The notes under the pieces: generated by a model | What the model saw: the letters and a program-made list of their open reading frames with translations, nothing else | Database searches by the model: none | What the model was told of the DNA's origin: nothing | Assembly: GCA_964019165.1 (NCBI GenBank) | Contig: OZ025271.1 | Span: 7,740,275 to 7,804,274, forward strand | Direction of reading: 5' to 3' | Source of the DNA: Mastigias papua | Taxonomy: Eukaryota > Cnidaria > Scyphozoa > Rhizostomeae > Mastigiidae | Length of the DNA stretch: 64,000 nucleotides | In this document: piece by piece, positions 1-9,170 of the stretch | Layout of the letters: every line of letters starts with the position of its first letter | Numbering within the stretch: position 1 is the first letter of the stretch | Position numbers and translations under genes: made by a program

Positions 1-620
1 TGAAATGCGGTTCAATGATGCTGTTATACATTGACTGAACTGTAGTTAGAAGAACATATCTTTTTCCATGGCGTAGCATTCCTATTCCACTTGATATCCG
101 ATTGATCAAAACAGAAATATGCTCCTCCCAGCTTAGAAATTGGTCAACTTCAATCCCCAAGTATCTAAAGTGCTTAATCTTTGAAACTGGTTCCTGATCA
201 ATAGCAATTTGCAAATTTTGTGGACCAGAATTTTCAATGTCTTTCAGCTTTTTTCTACCACCAATGAGGATAGTGTGTGTTTTGGTGACATTGAAGGAAA
301 GCTTATTTGATTCTATCCAGGTTTTTAAACAGAGAAGATCAGAATTTACTTTTCGATTAATGTCTGGTATCGAGTTTGACGAAAATGAAATACTGGTGTC
401 GTCCGCGTACATGTTTACCTCAGAGTGATTTAAGGATAGGTGTAGGTCATTTATGTACACTAGGAAGAGAAGGGGCCCTAAACATGAGCCCTGAGGCACC
501 CCGCACGTTATGTCCTCGTATGTAGAAATCTGCCCACCTACCTTACAACATTGTTTTCTGTGTGACAGATAAGACCGAAACCAGTAAAATTCCTTATCTT
601 TTATTCCATATAAATAAATT
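1..620 (-). mobile_element. CR1/Jockey-like non-LTR retrotransposon, reverse transcriptase fragment, continues off left edge
   Basis: Read on the minus strand, the frame is open from about 600 down to base 1. It encodes the reverse-transcriptase core in family order: a WFRSYLSHRKQCC segment, the VPQGSCLGPLLFLVYIND block, the catalytic YADDTS motif, and a closing IIEPHF block at the window edge. That order and spacing fit the CR1/Jockey group of LINEs. There is no stop in the visible part, so the copy may be young or truncated only at its 5' end near 620. No endonuclease is visible upstream. Its ORF is open to the edge, so the 3' half lies outside the window. Confidence 0.85.
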
Positions 621-660
621 TTCATTCCATATAAGTAAAGTTTTATTCCATATAAGTAAA
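597..660. repeat. Three near-identical short tandem-like copies at the RT fragment's 5' edge
   Basis: The motif ATTCCATATAAGTAAA occurs three times in about 60 bases (the first copy has one mismatch), at the upstream edge of the minus-strand RT fragment. Micro-duplication at the 5' junction of a truncated LINE insertion is one explanation; simple local slippage is another. Confidence 0.55.
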
Positions 661-1319
661 TCAATCATCATCATTCTTCGGCTCTTCAGAATTTTAAACT
701 CACAGATCAAAACAGTTTTATCTGTGAGTTTAACTTTTTTTTGTGATCTTGAGTGTGTTTAAAGCGAAAAATGTAAACCCACGCATCATACTCACTGTGA
801 TTTTAAGTTAAACTCACGTAGATAGACGAACGTAAGATTCACTTAAAGCCACTTCATATCGCAGTGAGTACCAGGCTTAATAAGGATATTTGAGAATGCT
901 AGCATGATTTGTTATAGAATCCCTTGTTTGGTCTGACTACACAAAAGGACTACCTCTAACGGTATTCAAGTAAATTGAGTCTCAGACTTTGCCCTAATGA
1001 ATTTTATTGCAATGCATAAAGATGCTTTCTGTTGGTTTTTATAGCAAACTTTCATATGCTTTTGTTGTCATTACACATCCTTTTCCAGTGACTTGTTTAC
1101 CGTGCTAGTCAAAATGTGTTCTGTAAGTCAAAGTCTTTCCCGCCCCAATAGCGCATAGTGCGGTGCCTTTCTCTGTTTCAGTAGCCCTAGTCCACATGTC
1201 TGCAAATGCAGTAGAAAGCTACAGCTGGGGACTGGTCCACTGGTAGCTCCACGTGTTTCACTTTCCCTTTCCACTCTTTTATGTTGAGTGCCGGACAAGA
1301 AGGCAGTGACTACCATTTT
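661..1319. other. Non-coding stretch between LINE fragment and Kolobok-like element
   Basis: I see no convincing exon, RNA gene or transposon terminus here. Open frames are short and lack recognisable motifs. Confidence 0.5.
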
Positions 1320-1339
1320 TTAAAGTGCTTATGCATCGA
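1320..1339. repeat. Left TTAA target duplication and terminal inverted repeat of Kolobok-like element
   Basis: TTAA at 1320-1323 is followed by the 16-bp terminus AGTGCTTATGCATCGA, which matches the right terminus exactly in inverted orientation. Confidence 0.8.
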
Positions 1340-1541
1340 AAATTTTGGTATTTACTCTTTTGCATCTTCTAATGCATCTTTGTGCTGCGATCATCATACT
1401 GAAAACTAAATGATCATAGCTAATATCGAAAAAATGCTATGAGACCTCAAACTTTGCTATTTGGCCATTTCAAGTGCGAATTCGAGCTACGGCTCGTGAC
1501 GTCATACCGAGGACGCAAAAAATTTTGCACACTTTCTTGTA

Positions 1542-1925
1542 ATGGCTTCCACTAGCAAGTCATGCAACCGTCGTGGAGGGCAGTACTTTGTGGCTGGTCG
1601 CCCAAACGGAATAAGCTGCACATATGGGCAGTATACAGAGGTGAAATCCATTCATGACTTTCCACACAAGGAAAAGGACAAGATTAGACACCAGGCGTGG
1701 GTCAGATTTGTGGGAGGACATAGGCCTAATTGGAGCAGCACCAATTCGTCTGTTCTTTGCTCTGACCATTTCGATGATAGCTGCTTTACAAATAAGAGGG
1801 AAATCGCTGTAAAGCTTGGAATGAACAGGAAGCTAAAGCCTGATGCCGTTCCTACGATTGATTTTTCGTTGACAGAAACAGCAGATAACAGCGACCACTC
1901 ATTGACAGATAGAGCTAGAAGACAG
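1542..1925 (+). CDS. THAP zinc-binding domain exon of Kolobok-like transposase
   Basis: The exon starts at ATG (MASTSKSCNRR) and gives 128 codons before the donor at CAG|GTGAGA, phase 0. THAP signatures are visible in order: an N-terminal Cys region, a DFPHKEKDK loop, the invariant Trp in HQAWVRFVG, a second Trp in RPNWSS, the CSDHF motif supplying Cys and His ligands, and a basic segment ending in a LKPDAVPT block. That last block corresponds to the AVPTIF box of THAP domains. The start is the first ATG in the frame. This is the best-preserved exon of the transposase. Confidence 0.85.
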
Positions 1926-2094
1926 GTGAGACTTTGCTATACTTTTGCTTCATAGACCTAGGTTAAGTTTAAAATTTTTCAACATTGAGGCTTAGAGCAG
2001 TGAATGAAGGTAGATTGAGTGGGCTAACTTGGCATGCACTACTAGAAAAGGAACAGTACAATTTAGTAGCAATGCTTTTGAATCCGTTTCATAG

Positions 2095-2271
2095 ACAATA
2101 CGTGAAATGAGCTCAAAAATTAATGAAAAAGTTGATGAGGAACAAATACTGGCAAGCCCTAGTCCTGTTTGTACCAGATGTCAAGTTTTGAAACAGAAAA
2201 TTACTTTCTATCAAAAAAAGATCAGTTGGCTCAGAAGATCAAAGAGCAAATTAAAAGATATGTCAAGGAAG
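2095..2271 (+). CDS. Second exon of THAP transposase: linker and basic coiled coil
   Basis: The acceptor at TTTCATAG and the donor AAG|GTAAAT enclose 59 codons in phase 0, joining the first exon without a frame change. The segment has a CTRCQ pair of cysteines followed by a Lys-rich heptad-like stretch (VLKQKITFYQKKISWLRRSK). A coiled coil after the THAP domain is common in THAP proteins, where it mediates dimerisation. No other motif is seen. Confidence 0.6.
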
Positions 2272-2739
2272 GTAAATAACTATAAATACTTTATGACAAG
2301 GGCCACTATGAGAGCTATGAGGAGGGGCTGGTGTAATCTTTTGAAACATCCAATATGTCCAGTGGCAGTTCTGTAGAGGTGCCACAGCCCCCATAAATTT
2401 TCTTGGCCCTTTTGTTGGCCCCCTACTTTTCAAGAAAGGTATAAAATTTTGAATATAATTTTTACTGCAACTACTTGCGAATTACAAAGATATGCAAGGA
2501 ATTAAAATGATACTTCTAGACTGGTACTGTACTTTTGAAAAATTTCTTGTCCTTTAATAATACTAAAGAATTAGTCTTTATGAATGTTTACACACAATAG
2601 ACATGTTTTGCACCCCAGGGAGTGTTTTAGAGGTATGATACAGCAAATTCTACTTTGCATAAAAAGAGATATCAAAAGAAAAACCATAGTGCTTTCAATT
2701 TGATTCTCAATGTTTAAATACTACTGTTCACATGCATAG

Positions 2740-2850
2740 GACAATAATGAGGATGAATTAATGTCAGACATAGAAGATATGCAGAAAGAAAATGATATGG
2801 ATGACAATGAACCATTGAGTGGGGGGGGAGGTTTTTGACAAAGATGATTG
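2740..2850 (+). pseudogene. Third exon of THAP transposase, acidic, frameshifted at a G8 run
   Basis: After the acceptor CATGCATAG, a phase-0 frame encodes an acidic stretch (DNNEDELMSDIEDMQ). It runs into eight consecutive G residues at 2820-2827, after which it terminates. Shifting frame at the G run reopens a plausible continuation (EVFDKDDWYHRN), which suggests slippage in the homopolymer. The exon's 3' limit is unclear because GAT/TTA-rich simple sequence and then the R2-like insertion follow. Confidence 0.45.
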
Positions 2851-2896
2851 GTACCATAGAAATATCTCTATGATTGGTAGTTTGATGAAGATGATG

Positions 2897-2997
2897 ATTT
2901 CAATGATACTTGTGATGATGATGATAATGATTATTATTATATAGATTATTATTATATAGATTATTCAATGATACTTGTGATGATTATGATAATGATC
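2897..2997. repeat. Local tandem duplication rich in GAT/TTA
   Basis: TTCAATGATACTTGTGATGA recurs with a spacing of about 67 bases, with ATTATTATATAG units between the copies. It lies just upstream of the R2-like element and may mark or blur its insertion point. Confidence 0.6.
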
Positions 2998-3070
2998 GTT
3001 GAGCAATGGCGGATGGACGTACATTTTGTGCACGATCATAGTTGTTTAACGTTTGTGAAATTCTGCTTGT

Positions 3071-3949
3071 TTGAAGCTTTTACATTTATTATTGTCGTTT
3101 TACAAGTTACTGTTCTCTTCAAAGACCATGTTTCGCGTTTCTTTGATATCGCTGTTTTGTGTTTTTATCGTTTGTTCTTTCTGCGGGAAAGATTTCAAAT
3201 CATTAGGCCGGCATGCCTGGAGATGCAAAGAGAAGGCAAAAAGTAGAAACAAAGAGGGAAATAATGCCAATACTACTGGAGACAGTGTCTACGAAACTTC
3301 TTTGCCAGTGATTGATTCTGAATTGCCTAGTTCCACTTGTCTATCAGTGAAATGTAGTTGCGGTAAAATTTGTAACGGTCAGCGAGGTTTGAAAATGCAC
3401 CAGCGCAGCTGCCGTGTCATCAAAGACCTTTCTGGTGAAACTTTTGAAAATCAATCCACTGATGATTGTTTGCCTACTACAGAATCAGCACCTATTATTG
3501 ATGACCAGATAAATATCAAGGTTGGAGTTAAGCTGCCTAGGTCTGATGATCAGTGGAAATCTGCAAATGAGTATTTCCAATTATTGCTGCCAATTCATGA
3601 TATTGCTTCGTCAGATCTTACTACAACCATCATCCATATGCATACGGCTATTTACGACTATTTTGAAAATAATTTTGGAGCAGTGAAATCTATAAAGTTA
3701 TTGGACCTCGAAAAACAATACAAAGCTTTCTCAAAACACAGCCTAAAGTCTCGTCTACGGTATCTGAAATCTATCAGTGCAGATCCAGCTGAAATAAAGG
3801 TTGTGTCACATATTCTGAGGTGCAGACTCGATGCAACAAAACCAAAATTGAACGAAGGCCAGGTGGATGAAAACATTAAGAAGAACTTTTGGGTTTCGTT
3901 AAATCTACCTTTAAGCAAGGAACATCTCTGCTACCCTCCTTTGACGTAA
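3071..3949 (+). pseudogene. N-terminal zinc-finger region of the R2-like polyprotein
   Basis: Two Cys/His clusters appear in order, CSFCGKDFKSLGRHAWRC and CSCGKICNGQRGLKMHQRSC, about 50 residues apart. A stretch follows that leads into the reverse transcriptase (KSANEYFQLLLPIHD). In R2-type elements such fingers bind the target DNA. The frame ends at 3949, while the reverse transcriptase continues in another frame from 3889, so one frameshift separates them. The true start may lie downstream of the first ATG (for example near 3127), because the first 25 residues are hydrophobic and atypical. Confidence 0.7.
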
Positions 3950-6783
3950 CGACTTGTACTAATTTCTTTGCTAGAACCTTCAGCTCTATTAATCCATTCA
4001 AATCTTTTGAAATACCTAGCTGGATTCCACCCCTTCCCGCCCCTACGGTACAGTGTGATTTATCCCCTCCTTCATATAAACAGATAACTAAAGTCGTCCG
4101 AAGAATTAAAGCTTCTGGTTCTCCCTGTCCTCTCGATCAAATTTCAATAATCCCTTTCAAACGCTGTCCATACCTTAGATCTTATCTAACTGAAGTGTTT
4201 CGCATCGTCTGGCTGACTGGGGAAATCCCGAATGTCTGGAAGAAGGCTTGCACTGTACTTGTGCATAAAAAAGGAGATCAGTCGGACCCTGCTAACTTTA
4301 GGCCTATTACTCTAGAATGTACTACTCTAAAAATCTTTACTTCATGTTTGCGGGACTCTATGTTCGCATTTCTGTCTGCTAATGGGTATATTGAACATCG
4401 TATTCAAAAAGGTTTCATGCCTAAACTCTCCGTTACGTATGAACATACAGCTCAAATGGCACATATCATAAACAAAGCCAGGATAAAACAACGCTCGGTG
4501 GTCATTACACTTCTCGATCTCAAAAACGCGTTTGGTGAAGTCCATCATAACCTTATTCCGCAAGTTTTGAAATATCATCACATTCCTGATCAGATACAAC
4601 AGCTCATTAAGAATCTTTATTCTGATTTCTACACTTCTATCATATCTGAGCGCTTTCACTCTCCTTTTATCAAAGTTGATCGCGGTGTTCTCCATGGTGA
4701 TTCCCTTAGCCCACTCACCTTTAACCTTTGCTTCAACACTTTCATTCGATATATAGCAGATCAAAAATTTCAACAATTCGGTTTCACGTTAAATTCTCTT
4801 AACCCAACTCACTGGTTTCAGTTTGCAGACGATGCCGCTGTCATTACTGGTCTTGAAAAAGAAAATCAGATAAATTTAAGGATGATTGCCACGACGAGCC
4901 ACATGGTAGATGGTTAGAAAAAAATAGCCATTTGTTGTTATTACATTATTTCATCGACATATCCATGACTTAGACAAGCTAAGATAAATACTAGGTTGAC
5001 ATTATCAGTTGACATAAATCAGAACGTTTCGGGACTAGCTTGTCCCATCCTCAGCTGTAAGAGGGGAAATCCAAAACATAGATATATGAACACATGCTGA
5101 GGATGGGACAAGCTAGTCCCGAAACGTTACAGCTGAGGATGGGACAAGCTAGTCCCGAAACGTTCTGATTTATGTCAACTGATAATGTCAACCTAGTATT
5201 TATCTTAGCTTGTCTAAGTCATGGATATGTCGATGAAATAATGTAATAACAACAAATGGCTATTTTTTTCTAACCATCTACCATGTGGCTCGTCGTGGCA
5301 ATCATCCTTAAATTCATCATTAAACTGCGCTTTCCAACTGACATCTGAAAATCAGATACTTCTTAATCATTTTACGCGTTGGTGTAACTGGGCAGGCATG
5401 AAGATCAGAGTCGACAAATGTGTCACATTTGGCATAAAGAAATCCGCCACATCCTCAGTCCAGTTCCTTCCAAAGCTTACTTTGAACAACTCACTGGTTC
5501 CTACTGTTGAGAGTAAGAAATCCTTTCAGTATTTCGGGCGCTATTTCAATTTCAATATGGATAATAATGACCACATGTCTACCCTTCTCAGCACAATTAA
5601 GGATCTGATGATCAAAACGGATAACCTTCCCTGTCACCCTACATACAAGCTCTTACTTTACCACCGATTTGTGCTTTCTAAGCTATCTTGGCATTTAACT
5701 ATTGCAGATCTTAGCAAGACCTGGGTTGTTGATAATCTAGATAACATCGTTACAAGTTATGTAAGGAAGTGGCTTGAACCGCCCATAAGTGCTACTATTA
5801 GTTATCTCATCTTAAACAAGTCTAGATACGGTATCAACCTTGTCCTTCCATCTACTAAATTCATCGAATGTCAGACTGTTATACGCAATGCATTAAAATC
5901 TTCTCCAAACCTGGATATCAAGAATCTTTGGGCTGAGACTAGTTATGGTACAAATCTTCAATATGACCAATCTCAAAATACAAAGCAAGTTCTTAAATCT
6001 ATTCAACACGACCACGAAGAGCGAATAAACAACACCCTTCTATCCCAAGGTTTAGTTATTTCGTATATTATCAAGAATTCATGCCATAATTTAAAAGGCT
6101 TATGGTCAAGTGTCCAGCAAAACTTGCCTAGGAACATTTTCAATTTTTCTGTAAAGTATCTTAATAATACTCTTCCTACTCGCAAAAATCTCTGTAGGTG
6201 GGCACTTTCTCAGTCGTCTAATTGCTCCTTTTGTCTCCAGTCAGAAACTTTACAACATGTTGTATCCAGCTGCAAGTCATATCTAGATGAGGGTAGATAC
6301 ACTTGGAGACATAATTCTGTTCTTCTTTTTCTCGCAAACACATTCTCATCACTTAACAAATGTACTGTATATGCCGATCTACCTTCCTTCCTATCTCCAT
6401 GTTTGATTACGGGGGATTCTTTTCGTCCCGACCTTCTTCTTCTTACAGATAATAAGATACTTTACATCCTTGAGCTTACTGTCGGTTTTGAAACGAATAT
6501 ACAGAGCAATAGCAATCGTAAAACTGCCAAATATAGTTCACTGATAAATGACCTTTCTCTTTCATATAGCAAAGTTGTGTTCGTCAATCTCTCTATGGGT
6601 GCAATTGGGGTTATGGGTTCTTCCTGCAATTCTCTTTTATCCTTACTACATGAGCTACATTTTGATAAGACTATCACAAAACGAATTATAATGAAAGCCA
6701 TGAACATCTCTATTCGATTCAGCTATTACATTTTCTGTCGTCGAAACAAGCCTTGGACTAACCCAGAACTTTTAACTATTTAA
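3889..6783 (+). pseudogene. R2-like reverse transcriptase and restriction-like endonuclease, split by a MITE
   Basis: The reverse-transcriptase blocks are visible before the break: SGSPCPLDQISIIPFKRC, CTVLVHKKGDQSDPANFRPI, VVITLLDLKNAFGEVHHNL, GVLHGDSLSPLTFNLCFN and the catalytic FQFADDAAV. After the insertion at 4877-5310 the same frame resumes at 5311 and encodes the thumb, a GRYTWRH motif, a CCHC knuckle beginning CSFC, and the endonuclease core RPDLLLLTDNK...LELTV followed by a Lys-containing helix. The endonuclease is a PD-(D/E)XK type that makes the priming nick. Removing the MITE plus one copy of its 4-bp duplication deletes 438 bases, a multiple of three, so the frame was open before insertion. 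Homology is clear; function is lost. Confidence 0.85.
4877..5310. mobile_element. 434-bp palindromic MITE with 4-bp AATT target duplication
   Basis: The element begins TAAGGATGATTGCC and ends with the exact inverse, GGCAATCATCCTTA. AATT lies at 4873-4876 and again at 5311-5314. The two halves are inverted copies of each other for nearly their whole length (arms of roughly 200 bp), with a short central region near 5050-5100. There is also an inner direct repetition of the GGGACAAGCTAGTCCCGAAA motif, itself partly palindromic. There is no coding capacity. It sits in codons just after the FADD motif of the R2-like reverse transcriptase. A perfect long palindrome implies a recent insertion. Confidence 0.9.
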
Positions 6784-7282
6784 TATCCCTATTCCTTATT
6801 CGTTTACTTCTACTGTTTTGTTTCATTTTATGTTTTATGCTATGCTCTCTACAGGCAAGCCAATTCTACACTGCCATTTACTTGAGAGGTGTATTATTGT
6901 ATTTAATTAAAGATATATTCAAATGAGAAGTTTAAAAAAAAATGATGGCAATAACCAATTCTGCTCAAGAAATTGTGTAAGGTAAGCTTATAAGTACCAT
7001 TTATTGGTATTTGTTGGCATTTATTGATAACCCACAGACATCTCTCAGACATTCTGGAAAATGCATTGGCCACACAAACAAAGGAAATAGCACATATATG
7101 ATGAGAGAAGTAAACTGCTTTCAATGTATGCTAAATATGGATTATCAGAAAATGTGTTTGGCTCTCTCGTAGCAGAATATGTTTGGATGTTGTCTATAAA
7201 GATAAAAGTAGTTTATGTTCAGATTAAATTCTAATATTTACATATGCAATACTAGTGGTAAGTTACTCTTTCTCTTTCACAG

Positions 7283-7583
7283 GGTTGATGCAGATACTGA
7301 ACCAATAAATGAACCAAAGTTCATTGTGTTCTATAGTATGCTACTAGCAGTATTCAAGATGTTTTGCTTTGTGGTCATGTCACCAAATCCTTCAGTTGAA
7401 ATGGCAACAAATGGGACCACAGCTACTGTAACTCAGATGTGTAGATCTTGTGGACCAAAGAAAAGATTTAAGTGGATGAATCAGCCATTTGTAATTGGGA
7501 GGCATCCAGCTGGCAATTTATTGTTGAGCTTTGGTACTATCATACCTGGAGTTGACATAAGTCAAATGTTGCTGTTATTCTAG
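7283..7583 (+). pseudogene. Kolobok transposase core exon ending in a TAG
   Basis: A strong acceptor (TTTCTCTTTCACAG) opens a 99-codon frame. It contains EPKFIVFYSMLLAVFKMFC, a CRSCG cysteine pair, and a QPFVIGRHPAGNLLLSF block followed by SQMLLLF. The aromatic-Gln-Pro plus GNLLLS combination is the part I recognise from Kolobok-type transposases. The frame ends at TAG (7581-7583), while the downstream codons (HMGL) look like continued coding sequence. This suggests a nonsense mutation of a codon that originally read through. Confidence 0.6.
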
Positions 7584-8029
7584 CACATGGGTTTATGTAC
7601 TATTTGGTTTATGCACAAATAAATGGGTCAAATATCCCCAATTTATCAACATTTATCAACTTTTTCAAAACATACTCATTTAATGTTTCATCTGCACGTT
7701 GTTTGTATATGCCTCCATCTCTCGTCTTCAGCAGTGGTGCTACTGCTTTCAATACAGCTGCATGGGCCAATGCCAGGAAGTCTTAATGCTCAGTAATACA
7801 CTCAAGGGCACCAACCAATAAATTTGTCTCTGAATGACGACAAGAACACCTTCAAAATCAATAGAAACATTATGCAAAAGCCGTCATCCTACATAGTATG
7901 CAACTCCAGGGAGTTCTTGAGCTATTCTCTCTTGGGAACTCTTCACGTCTTTGCTGATAGATCCTATGTGACTGTTTACGAAATGTGACATGCCAAGTGT
8001 CGCAACGATTGATTGACACCGGTACTCAC

Positions 8030-8268
8030 CATTCATAAACTTGGATTTGTCTCTCAAATCTAGCCTCAAGAGTTTCTGGTAGCAGTCCATCAGGGTCATT
8101 CACATCAACATTCTCTTCATTTGGGGTTTCCGAATGGTCAGCTAGTGGCTCTCCGTGGTATGCAACTACGCCTGGCTGTGCAAGCATACGGTCATCGCTT
8201 TCCTCATCCTCGAGTTGAAATTCAATAGCTTCATCGTATATTGATGATTCGCTGTCGCTGTTTGCCAT
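8030..8268 (-). CDS. Short acidic coding exon of the Kolobok-like element's second gene
   Basis: From ATG at 8268 (MANSDSESSIYDEA) the frame is open for about 80 codons and ends at a good donor (AAT|GGTGAGTACC region). It is Glu/Asp-rich and closes with a EARFERQIQVYEW segment. It reads inward from the right end of the element, mirroring the THAP gene at the left end; the two genes converge. Acidic N-termini like this precede a Cys-rich P2X7-tail-like domain in many cnidarian proteins, but no such downstream exon could be identified here, so that resemblance is only a suggestion. Confidence 0.45.
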
Positions 8269-8522
8269 TTTGTGAGAGATAGCACACCAAAGCGATATGC
8301 TTCCTTGCCTGTTACTAGCAAACTTCTGTAGGCCTAGAAAATGCCCTCGCTTTGATCCTAGGTATGACGTCACGCAATGGCCACCAAAAATTCGCATCTA
8401 GTGCCTCAAAACAAACGCTGATTTCTATACCTTTCTCGCCAGCAAGAGCGAAAAAAATATGATCAGCATGCACCAGAAAGACCAAATTTTCAATTTCAGT
8501 AGGAAAAAAATATTCGAAATTG

Positions 8523-8542
8523 TCGATGCATAAGCACTTTAA
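8523..8542. repeat. Right terminal inverted repeat and TTAA target duplication of Kolobok-like element
   Basis: The inverted complement of the left terminus ends at 8538 and is followed immediately by TTAA at 8539-8542. Confidence 0.8.
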
Positions 8543-8550
8543 AGTCTTTG

Positions 8551-8620
8551 GTATGACTCTGTCGGGACTCAAACCCACGACCTACCAGTTGTGAGGCAGA
8601 CGCTCTACCACTAGGCCATC
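8551..8620 (-). repeat. tRNA-like SINE head or decayed tRNA pseudogene
   Basis: On the minus strand the sequence runs from GATGGCCTAGTGGTAGAGCG to a T-arm GGGTTTGAGTCCC. The internal promoter A box (TGGCCTAGTGG) and B box (GGTTTGAGTCC, one mismatch to GGTTCGANTCC) are present. An anticodon-like stem CTGCC/GGTAG encloses an eight-base loop. The acceptor stem does not pair and there is no sign of a functional tRNA. A tRNA-derived SINE head is therefore more likely than a gene. It abuts the right TTAA of the Kolobok-like element. Confidence 0.6.
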
Positions 8621-8689
8621 ACATCAGTGTTGTATGAAAGGACTGCTATGAATTAAAATTGATGGCCACTGAAGGTTATAAGTAATAGG

Positions 8690-9170
8690 ATTAGAAATGG
8701 TGAATAGATGTCTTAGATGCTTCTACCTCATTCTTAAAAGTTTCTTCAGTTGTAACAGAATTCTCATGCAAAGAGTTCTTAAAGCAAGAAACAAATGAAA
8801 CTGAAAGGAGAGCTATCTGGAATAACAGAGCAATGTGACGAAAAGCCAATAGAAAAGAGAGACACTGAATGGAAAAGGGAGGCAATGTTGGATGAATAGT
8901 TTAGGGGCTCTGACATTCTCTTTTGCTCATGAGTTTTACCATCTTTTTTGTTGGGCTCTCTCATGGCATCAAAATGAATGGCTTTTGATTTCACATTTCT
9001 CTTTTTGCAGATCTAACCTAGAAAAGGAAAGTCAAGACTTGCATTGGCTGTCTTTCTTGTAGATCATATCCCCTCCTCTAGAAAAGGGCAGTGCCTGCTT
9101 ATAGAAGATAAACGTTCTCTGGTGTTTAAGTGGTTTCTTGCTGGATATGCAGAAGGTATGTACTTATTTG
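8690..9170 (+). repeat. Old duplicated block, copy 1
   Basis: Shared landmarks with copy 2 at 11540-11880, in the same order: GGATGAATAGTT, TTTCTCTTTTTGCAG-like, TAACCTAGAAAAGGAAAGT, AGTGCCTGCTT, and GTGGTTTCTTGCTGGATA followed by GGTATGT. The internal part is bounded by an acceptor-like and a donor-like site, as if an exon had been duplicated, but both copies contain stops in all frames I checked. Confidence 0.55.

Larger units (their letters stand above)
2990..6910 (+). mobile_element. R2-group non-LTR retrotransposon inserted in the Kolobok-like element
   Basis: A single long coding region in two frames carries N-terminal Cys/His zinc fingers, a reverse transcriptase with FADD, a CCHC knuckle and a C-terminal restriction-like endonuclease. 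This architecture is diagnostic of the R2/NeSL/HERO assemblage of LINEs, which lack an APE endonuclease. An A-rich tract near 6925 follows the coding end. The boundaries are approximate and no target duplication could be fixed. It is disabled by a frameshift near 3890-3950 and by a MITE insertion at 4877-5310. It is not in rDNA here: its host site is the transposase gene of a DNA transposon. Confidence 0.8.
1542..7583 (+). pseudogene. THAP-domain Kolobok-type transposase gene, interrupted
   Basis: This is the transposase gene of the surrounding element, assembled from exons at 1542-1925 (THAP DNA-binding domain), 2095-2271 (basic coiled-coil segment), 2740 to about 2850 (acidic segment) and 7283-7583 (conserved transposase core). 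The first two exons are phase 0 with good GT-AG signals. Damage is visible: an eight-G run in the third exon shifts the frame, an R2-like retrotransposon of about 3.9 kb separates exon 3 from the core exon, and the core exon meets a TAG where I expect the family to read on. THAP proteins bind DNA through a C2CH zinc module. In Kolobok elements the core carries out cut-and-paste transposition at TTAA. Exons between 2850 and 7283 may be missing or unrecognised. Confidence 0.65.
1324..8538. mobile_element. Kolobok-like DNA transposon, TTAA target duplication, carrying nested insertions
   Basis: The left end reads TTAA then AGTGCTTATGCATCGA. The right end reads TCGATGCATAAGCACT then TTAA. This gives a perfect 16-bp terminal inverted repeat with weaker similarity further in, flanked by TTAA on both sides. 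TTAA duplication together with a THAP-domain transposase is characteristic of the Kolobok superfamily. The element carries a THAP transposase gene in several exons on the plus strand and a short acidic coding exon on the minus strand starting near the right end. The span is 7.2 kb, of which about 3.9 kb is a later R2-like insertion, so the original element was about 3.3 kb. Transposase lesions indicate that it is inactive. Confidence 0.8.

Noticed and set aside
4342..4776. 144-codon minus-strand open frame in the R2-like element
   Set aside because: It is antisense to well-conserved reverse-transcriptase motifs on the plus strand.
7595..7786. Continuation of the Kolobok transposase as an open frame
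   Set aside because: It is in a different frame from the core exon and its peptide shows no transposase motif.
8551..8620. Functional tRNA gene
   Set aside because: The acceptor stem does not pair, the anticodon loop has eight bases and the B box has a mismatch; a SINE head or pseudogene fits better.
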